A stretch of DNA of 30,666 nucleotides from contig JAYTOA010000047.1 in NCBI GenBank assembly GCA_043748015.1, forward strand, positions 1-30,666. The letters run 5' to 3'. This document shows positions 8,125-16,929 of the stretch, piece after piece. The stretch comes from JAIBBG01 sp043748015 (GTDB lineage Bacteria; Bacteroidota; Bacteroidia; Flavobacteriales_D; Sanyastnellaceae). The notes beneath the pieces were generated by a model. The model was given only the letters and a program-made list of their open reading frames with translations. It did no database searches and had not been told where the DNA came from. The translations under genes and the position numbers were made by a program. Every line of letters begins with the position of its first letter. Within the stretch, counting starts at the first letter, position 1.

Positions 8125-8885
8125 ATCTCTGTGTTATTCAAGCCCGAATGGGTTCATCACGCTTGCCGGGAAAGGTGTTGCGTGATGTGAATGGCAAGAC
8201 CATACTTCAAAATGTAATTGACAGATTATCTCCTTCACATCTTCTCGATAAAATTATTGTCGCAACCACCACCAATCCTGAAGATGATGCTATCGAAACT
8301 TTTTGCAAACAAAGGAGTGTATCATACTTCCGTGGCAGCGATTGGGACGTTCTCGATCGGTTTTTCAGTGCCGCTAAAAGTTTGAATGCAAAAAGCGGTG
8401 ATAACATTGTTCGAATTTGCTGTGACAATCCTATTCACTCGCACAAAGTGCTCGACTTCGTATTAGGCGAATATCTAAAACTTGGAGTAGATTATTTCTC
8501 TAACAGCAACCAAGAACCAGATTTTCTGGAAGACGGATTTGATGTTGAAGTGACATCGTTTGATGCTCTGCAAATTGCCCATCAGGAAGCGAAACTTCTG
8601 AGTGAAAGAGAACATGTAATGCCATACATCAAGAACTCGGGAAAATTTCAACTTGGGTGGCGAAAAGCCAATACCAATTATCACTTCAAACTTTCGGTTG
8701 ATACTGAAAACGACTTGATGATGGCAAAGAAAATTTTCGAGGAACTGAATGAGAACCCAGATTTTTCAATTGATGAGGTTGTAGATTTGTTGACAAGAAA
8801 ACCTGAAATTCTATTGATTAATCAAGAAAGTGAAATCAATTCCGGCTATCGAAAATCACTCAATGAAGATCGAAGCATAGATTGA
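8121..8885 (+). CDS. SpsF-type cytidylyltransferase
   Basis: This 254-residue protein belongs to the CMP-sugar/SpsF nucleotidyltransferase group, which activates an acidic or unusual sugar with a nucleotide. The N-terminus CVIQARMGSSRLPGKVL (about residues 4-20) is the diagnostic nucleotide-binding loop. VATTTNPEDD and the acidic-residue-containing VRICCDNPI segment follow the family pattern, and the C-terminal part (EREHVMPYIK, LSVDTENDL) is typical of SpsF. SpsF-like genes commonly sit beside a GSA-type aminotransferase and a short-chain dehydrogenase in surface-glycan loci, as here. The sugar substrate is unknown. The start overlaps the GNAT gene; a 72-bp gap separates it from the aminotransferase. 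Confidence 0.88.
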   Translation: MNLCVIQARMGSSRLPGKVLRDVNGKTILQNVIDRLSPSHLLDKIIVATTTNPEDDAIETFCKQRSVSYFRGSDWDVLDRFFSAAKSLNAKSGDNIVRICCDNPIHSHKVLDFVLGEYLKLGVDYFSNSNQEPDFLEDGFDVEVTSFDALQIAHQEAKLLSEREHVMPYIKNSGKFQLGWRKANTNYHFKLSVDTENDLMMAKKIFEELNENPDFSIDEVVDLLTRKPEILLINQESEINSGYRKSLNEDRSID

Positions 8886-8957
8886 AATCAATAACAACAT
8901 TCGATAAAACTTTCAAATTTCCAAGATCAGGAAAGACGACTTGAAATCAAAAAAACA

Positions 8958-10298
8958 ATGGAAATCAAGACCAATCAGCGCATCACTCATTTCACAAAGA
9001 GTGATCAATACAGATCAACCATTCATGATCTCATTCCGGGTGGTGCACACACCTACTCAAAAGGTGATGACCAGTTTCCGATTTTATCACCGGCTTCTAT
9101 CACGCATGGCAAAGGCAGTAAAGTCTGGGATGAAGACGGCAATGAGTACATTGAATGTCTTGGTGGTCTTGCATCCATCAGTCTCGGACACGCATATGAA
9201 CCTGTGGTGAATCGCGTTATTGCAGAACTGCACAAGGGTAATAATTTCAGTAGACCTTCAATTATTGAAAGAGAAATTGCCGAGCGTTTTCTTTCGATGG
9301 TGAAAGTGCACGACATGATCAAATTTGCTAAAAACGGATCTGTCGTTACGACTGCTGCAGTCAAAATTGCAAGAGCATTTACAGGTCGCAAACTAGTTGC
9401 GCGACCTGCGGAACATCCATTCTATTCTTATGATGACTGGTTTATTGGAAGCACAGATGTCAAGAGCGGAATACCAAGTGATATCAGCAATCTCACTGTG
9501 ACATTTCAGGCTGATAATCTCGCGTCGTTGTTATCACTATTCGATCAATATCCCGGGCAGATAGCATGCGTTATTTCCGAACCGGAAAAAATGAATGTGT
9601 TGGATGCTAATTTTCTAAAGGATGCTATTGATCTGGCGCATAGAAATGGCGCACTGTGGGTGATGGATGAAATGATTACCGGCTACAAAACTGCATTTCC
9701 CGGCTCCTACGCAAAGTATGGCGTAGTGCCGGATATCATCACGTGGGGAAAAGGAATTGCCAATGGCTTTTCGTTTTGTTGTATGACGGGAACGAAAGAA
9801 GTAATGGAACTTGGCGGTATCAGAGACAAAGGAAAAGAAAAACTGTTCCTGGTGAGTACAACTCATGGAGGAGAAACGTGCAGCATTGCCGCGGCATTGG
9901 CTACAATGGATGAGTTTGAAAAGCATGATGTAATCGGTCATAACCAAAAACTGGGGCAGCAGTTTATCGATGGCTCAAAAGAAATTTTCTCAAGTCATGG
10001 CTTGTCAAATTCAATTCGAAATTTTCAATTCAACTGGCACGCTTCACTGGGATATTTCGATCAGGAAGGAAATAATTCATTTGGATTACGCACTCTTTTT
10101 CATCAGGAAATGATAGCGCGTGGCATTCTTTTTCAAGGAATTTTCTGTCCTCATTTCTCGCATTCCGAAGAAGATGTCAAACAGATATTAAATGCGATGG
10201 ACGATTCTTGCGCTATTTACAAAAAGGGATTGGATGAAGGTTTCGAAAATTATCTCGTTGGTGAACCAATTAAACCTGTATTCAGAAAAATCATTTGA
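8958..10298 (+). CDS. Class III PLP-dependent sugar aminotransferase (glutamate-1-semialdehyde aminomutase fold)
   Basis: This 446-residue fold-type I enzyme closely resembles HemL but is probably a sugar-pathway aminotransferase. The PLP lysine is Lys265 in TWGKGIANG. The cofactor-contacting Asp lies in WVMDEMITGYK, and the TTHGGET segment is present. The phosphate-binding region reads KNGSVVTTAAVKIAR, where sugar-locus relatives I recall have GSDATTAAVK and true HemL has SGTEATMSA, so this is unlikely to make 5-aminolevulinate. The ATG at 8958 is chosen; an upstream TTG at 8941 is in another frame. It lies between SpsF and the acyltransferase, so it likely installs an amino group that the GNAT protein may acetylate. 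Confidence 0.85.
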   Translation: MEIKTNQRITHFTKSDQYRSTIHDLIPGGAHTYSKGDDQFPILSPASITHGKGSKVWDEDGNEYIECLGGLASISLGHAYEPVVNRVIAELHKGNNFSRPSIIEREIAERFLSMVKVHDMIKFAKNGSVVTTAAVKIARAFTGRKLVARPAEHPFYSYDDWFIGSTDVKSGIPSDISNLTVTFQADNLASLLSLFDQYPGQIACVISEPEKMNVLDANFLKDAIDLAHRNGALWVMDEMITGYKTAFPGSYAKYGVVPDIITWGKGIANGFSFCCMTGTKEVMELGGIRDKGKEKLFLVSTTHGGETCSIAAALATMDEFEKHDVIGHNQKLGQQFIDGSKEIFSSHGLSNSIRNFQFNWHASLGYFDQEGNNSFGLRTLFHQEMIARGILFQGIFCPHFSHSEEDVKQILNAMDDSCAIYKKGLDEGFENYLVGEPIKPVFRKII

Positions 10299-11386
10299 TG
10301 AAAGCGGCATTCAGAATTTCTGATACGTTTTCAACCCTACTCGACTTCGTCAGATTTTTATGTAGTCAAGGTGTCGTGCTGAGTCATCTATTTATTTTCT
10401 TCGGATTTTCAGGACTCTTCTTTACAAAGATGGCCAGCTATTGCGTGCTTATGTTTTTTGTGTTGTCCGGTTTTCTGATTTCCTATAGTTTGCGACAACA
10501 TCGTTTGAAGAATAAAGATTACTCCTTTTCGCATTTTTTTAAAGATCGTTTCTTCAGAATATTTCCTCCATTCATTGCGGCGCTTGTTCTTGTATTCATC
10601 CTAGACATGGTCGGATTTTACTTCACAGGCCAATACTATTCTCTCACGATTTACATACAGAATTTCATTATCAACGCATTTCAGTTACAAGAATATCCAC
10701 TGGCAACATATCTCAACGAACATTACATGATAGAGTTTTTTCGCTTCCATTATTTTGGAACGGATTTGCCGCTCTGGACTATTTCAATTGAATGGTGGCT
10801 GTATATGTTTTATGGATTTGCTGTGTTCTTCATCATAAAAAACACATCTGTCAAATGGTATCACCTGATCATTCTCATCATACTGTCTGTCACTCCTGTT
10901 TACTACATTTTTGTGAGTACGCGCATGGACAAAGGTCTCACGTTGTATTGGTTTCTTGGCGTGATAATCACCTTTAGCCGAATCCTTTATGTACCCAATG
11001 GAAGTTTGCCTTTTATTCTGAACATTTTGCTTCTCGTATTGGGAATGTTTGGCTTCGCGACGTTTGGATATCGCACCACCATCATCATCTTTTTCATTTC
11101 GCTTCTCCTGATGACCCAAACGACTTCCGGCCATAAAACTTCATTCAACCAAAAAACAAAAAAAGTTGCTTCTGCACTTGCGGGTTATTCATACTCGCTC
11201 TTTCTCATTCACTATTCCATCATTTACTTCATCATGAATGTCTTTGAATTTGAACATAGGGTGCCTCAATTCATTGTTGTTTTTCTGATCGTCAATATCA
11301 TTGCATACTTTTTTGCAGAAATGTTTGAGAAGAATTCCAAGAAACTAAAATCGATATATGAAAACTACAGATCCGTCAAAGATTGA
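10298..11386 (+). CDS. Acyltransferase family 3 (OafA/YrhL-like) membrane protein
   Basis: This 362-residue protein with about ten hydrophobic segments probably O-acylates a surface sugar by passing an acyl group across the inner membrane. The N-terminal FSTLLDFVRFLCSQGVVLSH carries the family's catalytic His (His30), RFFRIFPPFI is the conserved Arg-rich loop, and PLWTISIEWWLYMF matches the typical LW-S-E-WYY block. The true start is the ATG at 10298, overlapping the preceding stop (TGATG); a TTG at 10295 is also in frame. Its 3' end overlaps the next gene by 29 bp. No SGNH domain is attached, and the acyl group is unknown. Confidence 0.88.
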   Translation: MKAAFRISDTFSTLLDFVRFLCSQGVVLSHLFIFFGFSGLFFTKMASYCVLMFFVLSGFLISYSLRQHRLKNKDYSFSHFFKDRFFRIFPPFIAALVLVFILDMVGFYFTGQYYSLTIYIQNFIINAFQLQEYPLATYLNEHYMIEFFRFHYFGTDLPLWTISIEWWLYMFYGFAVFFIIKNTSVKWYHLIILIILSVTPVYYIFVSTRMDKGLTLYWFLGVIITFSRILYVPNGSLPFILNILLLVLGMFGFATFGYRTTIIIFFISLLLMTQTTSGHKTSFNQKTKKVASALAGYSYSLFLIHYSIIYFIMNVFEFEHRVPQFIVVFLIVNIIAYFFAEMFEKNSKKLKSIYENYRSVKD

Positions 11387-12173
11387 TTTCAAGCAGAAGT
11401 TTGATCTTACGGGAAAAGTGATTGTTATTTCCGGAGCATGCGGCCTCATCGGACGTGCGTTTTGCGAAGCAGCAGCGCAATTCGGAGCACACATTGTATG
11501 CGCTGATATTGAGTTGGCAAACCCAGGTGAGTTTGCAAGCCAACTCGAGGAAAAGCACAGAAGAAAAATGCTAGGTGTAACGCTCAACGTTGCGAAAAAA
11601 GACGAAGTGATTGCGTTGAAAAAAATCACACTCGAAACTTTCAATCAAATAGACGGTTTGGTTTGCGGACATCAAAACAAATCGCACCTCAAGTTCGAAC
11701 CATTCGAAGAAGTGAGTGAAGAGAACTGGGATACAGTTGTTGAGATCAATCTTCGCGGTACGTTTTTGCTTTGTCAGATTATTGGTTCTTACATGGCTGA
11801 AAACGGCTACGGTAGCGTGGTAAATATTCCGAGCACATACAGCGTAGTTGCGCCGAATCAAAATTTATACAAGGGAACTTCACTCGGTTGCCCTGCGGCG
11901 TATAGCGCAAGTAAAGGCGGCATTGATGCTCTTTCTCGATATCTCGCTAGCTACTGGGCATCAAAAAATGTGCGTGTGAATATGATTACGCCACATGGCG
12001 TTTGGAACAATCACGAAGAAAAGTTCGAAGAAAATTTCGCTCGATTTTCACCAATGGAAAGGTTGAGTTATAATCATGAAGTTGCGCCGGCTCTGATCTA
12101 TTTGCTTAGCGACGCCAGCAGTTATGTCACCGGACACAACATGTTGGTTGAAGGTGGTTGGACAGTTTGGTGA
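11358..12173 (+). CDS. Short-chain dehydrogenase/reductase, PtmA-like sugar-cluster type
   Basis: A 271-residue NAD(P)-dependent SDR. The Rossmann loop is SGACGLIGRA (about residues 25-34), followed by an acidic cofactor-selecting position in CADIE, which favours NAD. Catalytic residues are Ser159 (NIPSTYSV), Tyr182 and Lys186 (YSASK). The Ser-Tyr spacing is about ten residues longer than in classical SDRs because of an inserted YKGTSLGCPA segment. The same kind of insertion occurs in PtmA-like SDRs of flagellin-glycan and nonulosonate clusters, which suggests a sugar substrate. The C-terminal LSDASSYVTGHNMLVEGGWTVW is typical. It is the last gene of the operon; no terminator is obvious in the 42 bp before the convergent gene. 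Confidence 0.88.
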   Translation: MKTTDPSKIDFKQKFDLTGKVIVISGACGLIGRAFCEAAAQFGAHIVCADIELANPGEFASQLEEKHRRKMLGVTLNVAKKDEVIALKKITLETFNQIDGLVCGHQNKSHLKFEPFEEVSEENWDTVVEINLRGTFLLCQIIGSYMAENGYGSVVNIPSTYSVVAPNQNLYKGTSLGCPAAYSASKGGIDALSRYLASYWASKNVRVNMITPHGVWNNHEEKFEENFARFSPMERLSYNHEVAPALIYLLSDASSYVTGHNMLVEGGWTVW

Positions 12174-12215
12174 GATCAACAGTTCGCTTGATTTGGATTT
12201 AAAATCTTGCGGAAA

Positions 12216-14351
12216 TTATTTCTCGCGATCAACAAGCATGACGACGTATCCGGTATTATTGAATTCCCTGCCTTCACCATCTTTCACTGAAACGAAATAG
12301 GTGTAGGTTCCTTCTTGAACAGTTTTACCATTCATTGCACCATCCCATGGCTGATTGATATCTGTTGTCTCATATATCACATCGCCCCAACGACTGTAGA
12401 TAATCATTTTGTAATTGGAGAAATCTGCAAAGGAAATGACAGGTGAAAATGTGCTATTATAACCGTCAACAACAAAGCTGTTTGGAATCCAAATGACGGG
12501 TCGTTGTGCCAGACAGATTTCATTTGAAAATGAACTGTGCGTCCCCAATACAGATGGCGCCTCCACTGCTTCAATTCTATAGCAAAACTTCCCTTCAGTG
12601 AACAGCAGCATGGATACATCGTCCTCATAGAAAAATTGCGCATTGGGATTGATTTCTGCAACTACTTCGTCAACACCCGTTTTTCCAATGATGCGATGTA
12701 TGCGATAGACAGAGGCGCCCAGCGCCCAATCTTCATAATTTGTCCAAACGAGTGTATTGACGACTCGCTGTTGGTTGGCGAGTCCATTCAAAAGAATTGT
12801 CTTCCCAATATTCGTTGTGTCCACAACATCACCACAAAAATTAGAAGTGACTACACGATATGTGTAACTAAACACATCCGTATTCAGTTGTGAATCCGGT
12901 ATGACCATAGTGCCAGTAGTGTTCGATTCCAAAACGATTACTTCATCCCATTCTATGTTGTTGTAATCATATCGCTCCAACTTCAATTCAAATATGTTCG
13001 TTGTCGGTTCAATTTCTATGGTAGTAAGCGTGGAATCTTCTGATATAACAGAAGAACTGCCTAGATACAAATATGAAGGCGCAACAGGATATGGCGTTTG
13101 CACCCTTGTGTAATTCGATTGTGCATTCTCACCGGTGGCTGTTCCAACCGCCACAACATAGTAGCAGTGATAAACATTGTATTCTGTAATTGGGTTGTTA
13201 TAATTGAGCACATTGCCTGCTACCGTATCGATGGGTGTAAAAACGAGATCCGCAAAAGGTGTGTTTTGCTCCGGTGCAATAGCGTGATAAATAATATAGG
13301 AATCAACTCCAAAATCCCAACCGACGTAGGAAGTCCAGTGAAAAACAACATAACTGCTGCAATACGCGTAACCAATTTGCGGTAAATAAACTGACGACTG
13401 GCAAAATGCGAGAGCACTGGTGTTTGGACTTGCCGGAGATCCGTGATAGCATCCGTCAAACGCAGCTATGCTATAACTAACAGGTCCTGTATTCACTGCT
13501 GTTCCCGAAAGTAAATCTGTAAATTGAGTGTTGTTTATTCCCCATACAGTATCAACGATGAGCGTATTGCCATTGACACATTTGTAAATGATGTATGCTT
13601 GAGTATCCGGCGATGTGCTCGCTTCCCACTCTACTACTGCTCGGTTGAGCACATGATTGATGGAGACAGAAGCTAAAACCGGAATGGTAGGCGGAGCATA
13701 ATTATCAAAAGTCCCACCGGCAATGTTGCTTGTGAAGAAACATCCCGAAGGTAAATTGAGTCGAATTCTGAAATTCATTTGTGCTGAACAGACATCCACA
13801 ATTTCGTAATTGGCATTGGTGGTGCCATAAGGCATTGTCTGCACCATCTGCCAATTCCCTGTTGGATATTCTCTCCATATTTCATAATTGAGTCCGCTCG
13901 GAACCGTTGCCGTATTCAGATAAGGAGAATTCCAGCTAAGCTGAGCGTAGCCAGTGGGAGAAGCCGTTACGGCAAGCCAGATGCTCGACAAAGTATCAGA
14001 GCTTATCGATGTAAAATTGGAAGCGCCGTTAGTTGAAAGCGTTTGCAGGTAATAGTAATAGTTATCTGTAAAAGTGGAAACAGTTGACTGCACGAAAGCT
14101 GAAGCACTCAAACTGTTAGGTGATGAGAGAAGACTATAAGCTCCTCCTGCATTATTGCCCACATAGATATTGTACTGAACGAAATTGTTACCCGGGTCTG
14201 TTGATGGAATCCAATTCAAAGTGGCATTGCCATTGTCTGCAACTTGTATGCATCCAAAAACCGGTGGATTCAACTGCTGTCCATGGACAACGGTCAAAAG
14301 TGCCAAAGCAAATGCTCCTACAGATGTAACGTATTTAATTAGTTTTTCCAA
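12216..14351 (-). CDS. Secreted fibronectin-III-like protein with T9SS type B (gliding-motility C-terminal) sorting domain
   Basis: A 711-residue exported protein. A signal peptide spans about residues 1-24 (VGAFALALLTVVHGQ). Most of the body consists of repeated beta-sandwich-like units of fibronectin III character (ATLNWIPSTDPGNN, AQLSWNSPY, AVVEWEASTSPDTQAYIIYK and similar). The last ~85 residues are the CHU_C / gliding motility-associated sorting domain: NSFVVDGYNSTFSPV, IYSRWGDVIYE, QPWDGAMNGK, EGTYTYFV. This directs export through the type IX system. The only start that keeps the signal peptide is a TTG at 14351; a TGA lies three codons upstream and there is no ATG in the first part of the frame. 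It is convergent with the polysaccharide operon and monocistronic. Function beyond surface display is unknown. Confidence 0.88.
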   Translation of the reverse strand: MEKLIKYVTSVGAFALALLTVVHGQQLNPPVFGCIQVADNGNATLNWIPSTDPGNNFVQYNIYVGNNAGGAYSLLSSPNSLSASAFVQSTVSTFTDNYYYYLQTLSTNGASNFTSISSDTLSSIWLAVTASPTGYAQLSWNSPYLNTATVPSGLNYEIWREYPTGNWQMVQTMPYGTTNANYEIVDVCSAQMNFRIRLNLPSGCFFTSNIAGGTFDNYAPPTIPVLASVSINHVLNRAVVEWEASTSPDTQAYIIYKCVNGNTLIVDTVWGINNTQFTDLLSGTAVNTGPVSYSIAAFDGCYHGSPASPNTSALAFCQSSVYLPQIGYAYCSSYVVFHWTSYVGWDFGVDSYIIYHAIAPEQNTPFADLVFTPIDTVAGNVLNYNNPITEYNVYHCYYVVAVGTATGENAQSNYTRVQTPYPVAPSYLYLGSSSVISEDSTLTTIEIEPTTNIFELKLERYDYNNIEWDEVIVLESNTTGTMVIPDSQLNTDVFSYTYRVVTSNFCGDVVDTTNIGKTILLNGLANQQRVVNTLVWTNYEDWALGASVYRIHRIIGKTGVDEVVAEINPNAQFFYEDDVSMLLFTEGKFCYRIEAVEAPSVLGTHSSFSNEICLAQRPVIWIPNSFVVDGYNSTFSPVISFADFSNYKMIIYSRWGDVIYETTDINQPWDGAMNGKTVQEGTYTYFVSVKDGEGREFNNTGYVVMLVDREK

Positions 14352-14363
14352 AGTAACTCACGA

Positions 14364-14371
14364 CAAAGATA
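14364..14371 (-). promoter_or_regulatory. Putative promoter -7 box for the T9SS type B protein
   Basis: On the minus strand this reads TATCTTTG, an exact match to TAnnTTTG. It lies only 12 bp before the TTG start codon, implying a leader of a few nucleotides, and no clear -33 element is seen. It is either a nearly leaderless promoter or a chance match. Confidence 0.35.
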
Positions 14372-14471
14372 TACGGCGGTTCCGTGAACGCTTTTACTTC
14401 ATATATATTACACGCTACTTGAGCGCATTTGGTTGCATTTCCATCGGTCATCTCACTGTTAGCTGAATCAA

Positions 14472-15428
14472 CTACTTGCTGATTTCTGCAATAGCAGCTA
14501 GGTTCCGACAAACCTTGCTGAATTCAATCATCATTTCGTCCACAATCTGTGCTGCAGGCAAGACATCCCTGATCATTGCAGAAGCCTGCCCTATTTCGAG
14601 TTCACCGGTAGTGAGATCGCCTTCGAACATTCCCTTCTTCGACCTTCCCCGACCGAGCAATGTTCTAAGCACCTCCTCATCCGCTTTTTTCGCATAGGCA
14701 TTCTGTATTTCACGGTAAAAATCATTTTTAAGCATTCTCACCGGTGTCAGTTCTTTCAGTGTTAATTGCGTTTCTCCCTCAGCGGCATTGATTACATAAT
14801 TTTTGAAATTGTCGTGAGCTGATGCTTCACGTGAAGCCACGAATCGGCTTCCTACCTGCACTGCTTCTGCCCCAAGCGCAAAGGCCGCAGCCATAGTGCG
14901 ACCATCGAAAATTCCACCGGCCGCTATTACCGGAATATCCACAGCACTGGCGACAGCCGGAACCAGGCACATGGTTGTAGTTTCCTCTCTACCATTGTGA
15001 CCACCTGCCTCAAAACCCTCAGCAACAACCGCATGACAACCGGCTTCCTGAGCCTTTAATGCGAATTTCGAGCTCGATACAACATGGACAACAGTAATTC
15101 CAGCATCACGAAATTGTTGGGTATAGGTTTTGGGATTTCCAGCTGAAGTGAAAACTATCTGAACTCCTTCTTCTATAATGATAGCGATATGATCCACAAT
15201 CTGCGGGTAAAGCAAGGGCAGATTCACCCCAAAAGGTTTTGAAGTTGCGGACTTACATTTCCGGATATGGTCTCTCAATATTTCCGGATACATTGAGCCA
15301 GATCCGATGAGTCCAAGTCCGCCAGCATTGCTCACTGCACTAGCCAATTCCCAACCCGAACACCAGATCATGCCAGCTTGAACCAGCGGGTGGCTTATAC
15401 CAAAAAGTTGTGTAACGCGATTTGTCAT
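14472..15428 (-). CDS. Nitronate monooxygenase / 2-nitropropane dioxygenase family flavoprotein
   Basis: A 318-residue FMN-dependent TIM-barrel enzyme. The N-terminus reads ITQ-like VTQLFGISHPLVQAGM. The glycine-rich AVSNAGGLGLIGSG follows, then GFEAGGHNGR with the family's catalytic His (His144). FMN phosphate is bound by AAGGIFDG (about 169-176) and GSRF (193-196). The family includes nitronate monooxygenases and FabK-type enoyl-ACP reductases; the sequence does not separate these clearly, and no fatty-acid genes are nearby. I chose the ATG at 15428 because MTNRVTQLFG is where family members begin; an ATG at 15479 would add 17 residues. It stands alone between a secreted-protein gene and a divergent outer-membrane gene. 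Confidence 0.85.
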   Translation of the reverse strand: MTNRVTQLFGISHPLVQAGMIWCSGWELASAVSNAGGLGLIGSGSMYPEILRDHIRKCKSATSKPFGVNLPLLYPQIVDHIAIIIEEGVQIVFTSAGNPKTYTQQFRDAGITVVHVVSSSKFALKAQEAGCHAVVAEGFEAGGHNGREETTTMCLVPAVASAVDIPVIAAGGIFDGRTMAAAFALGAEAVQVGSRFVASREASAHDNFKNYVINAAEGETQLTLKELTPVRMLKNDFYREIQNAYAKKADEEVLRTLLGRGRSKKGMFEGDLTTGELEIGQASAMIRDVLPAAQIVDEMMIEFSKVCRNLAAIAEISK

Positions 15429-15574
15429 AATCCCAAATGACCGGTAAAATTCGGATGGCAAATCTCTGGTTGTGAACAAATTTCAGAAAGTAGACAACCA
15501 TTGAGTCTTAATAGCGTATTTATAAGGTTATCAGCGCTTTTTCATAAATCTGTCGAATGAATTGGCGTAATTTG

Positions 15575-15604
15575 TTGTCGTTTGATGAATAAATTTTACA
15601 TTAG
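15575..15604 (+). promoter_or_regulatory. Promoter of the DUF6089 outer-membrane gene
   Basis: A TTG at 15575-15577 is followed after exactly 19 bp by TACATTAG at 15597-15604, one mismatch from TAnnTTTG. Element spacing fits the Bacteroidota -33/-7 promoter. It lies 32 bp before the ATG at 15637. Confidence 0.5.
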
Positions 15605-15636
15605 CCGCTTGGTTATTACGCCCTAAAGTGAAAGAA

Positions 15637-16713
15637 ATGAGAAGAATTTTATGCTTAATCATACTTGGTCTGTCTCTGTCTGCAGGCGCACAGTATCAGT
15701 ATGACTACGGAATCAAGCTTGGAGCAGCTAACTATTTGGGTGACATTGGAGGTAAGAATCTTCAACGCCGCGATTATTTCTATGACATGCACATTGGTCA
15801 AACGCGTTATGCAGTTGGCATCTATGGTCGTTATAAATTCTCAAAAAGATTCGCTGTAAGCGCCGGTTTTGATCATTTGCTTATTCAGGATGCGGATATC
15901 TATACTACATACATTCCTCGTCGCACGAGGAATCTCAACTTTCGCAACAGGATGTTTGAATTCTCTGCACGCGCTGAGTTTACTTTGTGGTATGACAATG
16001 ACGTCGGAAACCGCGGATTTTATAATCCGGATTACAAACTTTACGCATTTGTTGGATTGGCTGCGTATTACAGTAATCCACAAGCCAAATTGGTATATGA
16101 TCCTGCGGATAGTTTAATTGACGATCCGGGAGATCTAGTTGCCGGGGATTACGTTGATGACACTTATTACAATCTTCGCAAGTACAGAACGGAAGGTGCC
16201 AGCTATAGTAATTTCGGTTTTGCCGTGCCGGTAGGAATTGGAATGTATTTCACGTTCAACAAAGAATGGCGCATTGGCTGGGAAATCTGCTGGCGTAAAA
16301 CATTCACAGATTACCTTGATGATGTTTCGACTTATTACAACAAACCAAATCCAACCAGCGAAAGTGATTATGCACTCGCACTAGGATTGCAATCACAGAC
16401 CTATCAAGGACTGCTTGATGAGCAAAACGGCCTGCTGAGACTCGAAGGCGACAATCCATTGTATGAAGACATTCTTCCTTCAATGAGCATCAATGATTTC
16501 AGATATCAGGATGGCGCGCAAAACCTTTTAGAAAACAATCAAAGTTCGCGTGGATTGCACGATCCGGCTAATCCACTCATTAAGAAAGACAACTATATCA
16601 CAACGCAAATAACCATTGGCAAAGTGATTCGCGGTAGGAGTAAATTCTACAAGAGCAAGTATAGCTGGGTGAAAAACAGAGCTACAGTGCGAAGATCACG
16701 TGCCAAGTTCTAA
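15637..16713 (+). CDS. DUF6089-family outer-membrane beta-barrel protein
   Basis: A 358-residue exported protein. The signal peptide runs to about residue 19 (RRILCLIILGLSLSAGAQ). The mature start, YDYGIKLGAANYLGDIGG, is the signature of the DUF6089 family, small outer-membrane proteins found across Bacteroidota. Alternating aromatic/polar strands (AVGIYGRYKFSKRFAVSAGF, FEFSARAEFTLWY, YKLYAFVGLAAYY) indicate a barrel with long acidic loops. The C-terminus is basic. The ATG at 15637 is preferred over an in-frame GTG at 15628. A strong terminator follows, so it is monocistronic. A role in the envelope is expected, but no specific function is known to me. Confidence 0.85.
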   Translation: MRRILCLIILGLSLSAGAQYQYDYGIKLGAANYLGDIGGKNLQRRDYFYDMHIGQTRYAVGIYGRYKFSKRFAVSAGFDHLLIQDADIYTTYIPRRTRNLNFRNRMFEFSARAEFTLWYDNDVGNRGFYNPDYKLYAFVGLAAYYSNPQAKLVYDPADSLIDDPGDLVAGDYVDDTYYNLRKYRTEGASYSNFGFAVPVGIGMYFTFNKEWRIGWEICWRKTFTDYLDDVSTYYNKPNPTSESDYALALGLQSQTYQGLLDEQNGLLRLEGDNPLYEDILPSMSINDFRYQDGAQNLLENNQSSRGLHDPANPLIKKDNYITTQITIGKVIRGRSKFYKSKYSWVKNRATVRRSRAKF

Positions 16714-16741
16714 TACGAATACAACTAAAGATTTTTATACA

Positions 16742-16771
16742 GGCTCTCGGAAACGAGGGCCTTTTTTTTTT
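16742..16771 (+). terminator. Rho-independent terminator after the DUF6089 gene
   Basis: GGCTCTCG pairs with CGAGGGCC (one G-T pair) across a GAAA tetraloop at 16742-16761, followed by ten T. It begins 28 bp after the stop codon at 16713. Confidence 0.92.
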
Positions 16772-16929
16772 CGAAAATTCAACATTCAAGATTCAAAAAA
16801 CCACGCAAATGGTTCTGCCTTCATAAACTCGAATTATCCAATTATCCGTGATTAGAAATTCCGGATTCAAAAAAGTACTTACAATAGAATTGACAGAAGT
16901 GATTCTGTAAGGTGATTTCCTATTTTTTT
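16772..16929. other. AT-rich spacer with degenerate ATTCAA-type repeats
   Basis: This spacer between a terminator and the end of a convergent gene holds loosely repeated units (ATTCAACATTCAAGATTCAA at about 16778-16797) and a later GATTAGAAATTCCGGATTCA. They resemble in composition the heptamer array at 30509. No gene is seen. Confidence 0.4.

Noticed and set aside
8941..9210. Alternative 89-codon frame starting with TTG
   Set aside because: It overlaps the aminotransferase gene in another frame; the aminotransferase has full family motifs.
8958..10298. HemL (haem biosynthesis) assignment
   Set aside because: The phosphate-binding motif differs from HemL and the gene sits inside a polysaccharide operon.
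12174..12215. Bidirectional terminator between convergent genes
   Set aside because: Only weak 5-bp pairings (ATCAA/TTGAT, GATTT/AAATC) are found, without a convincing T-tract.
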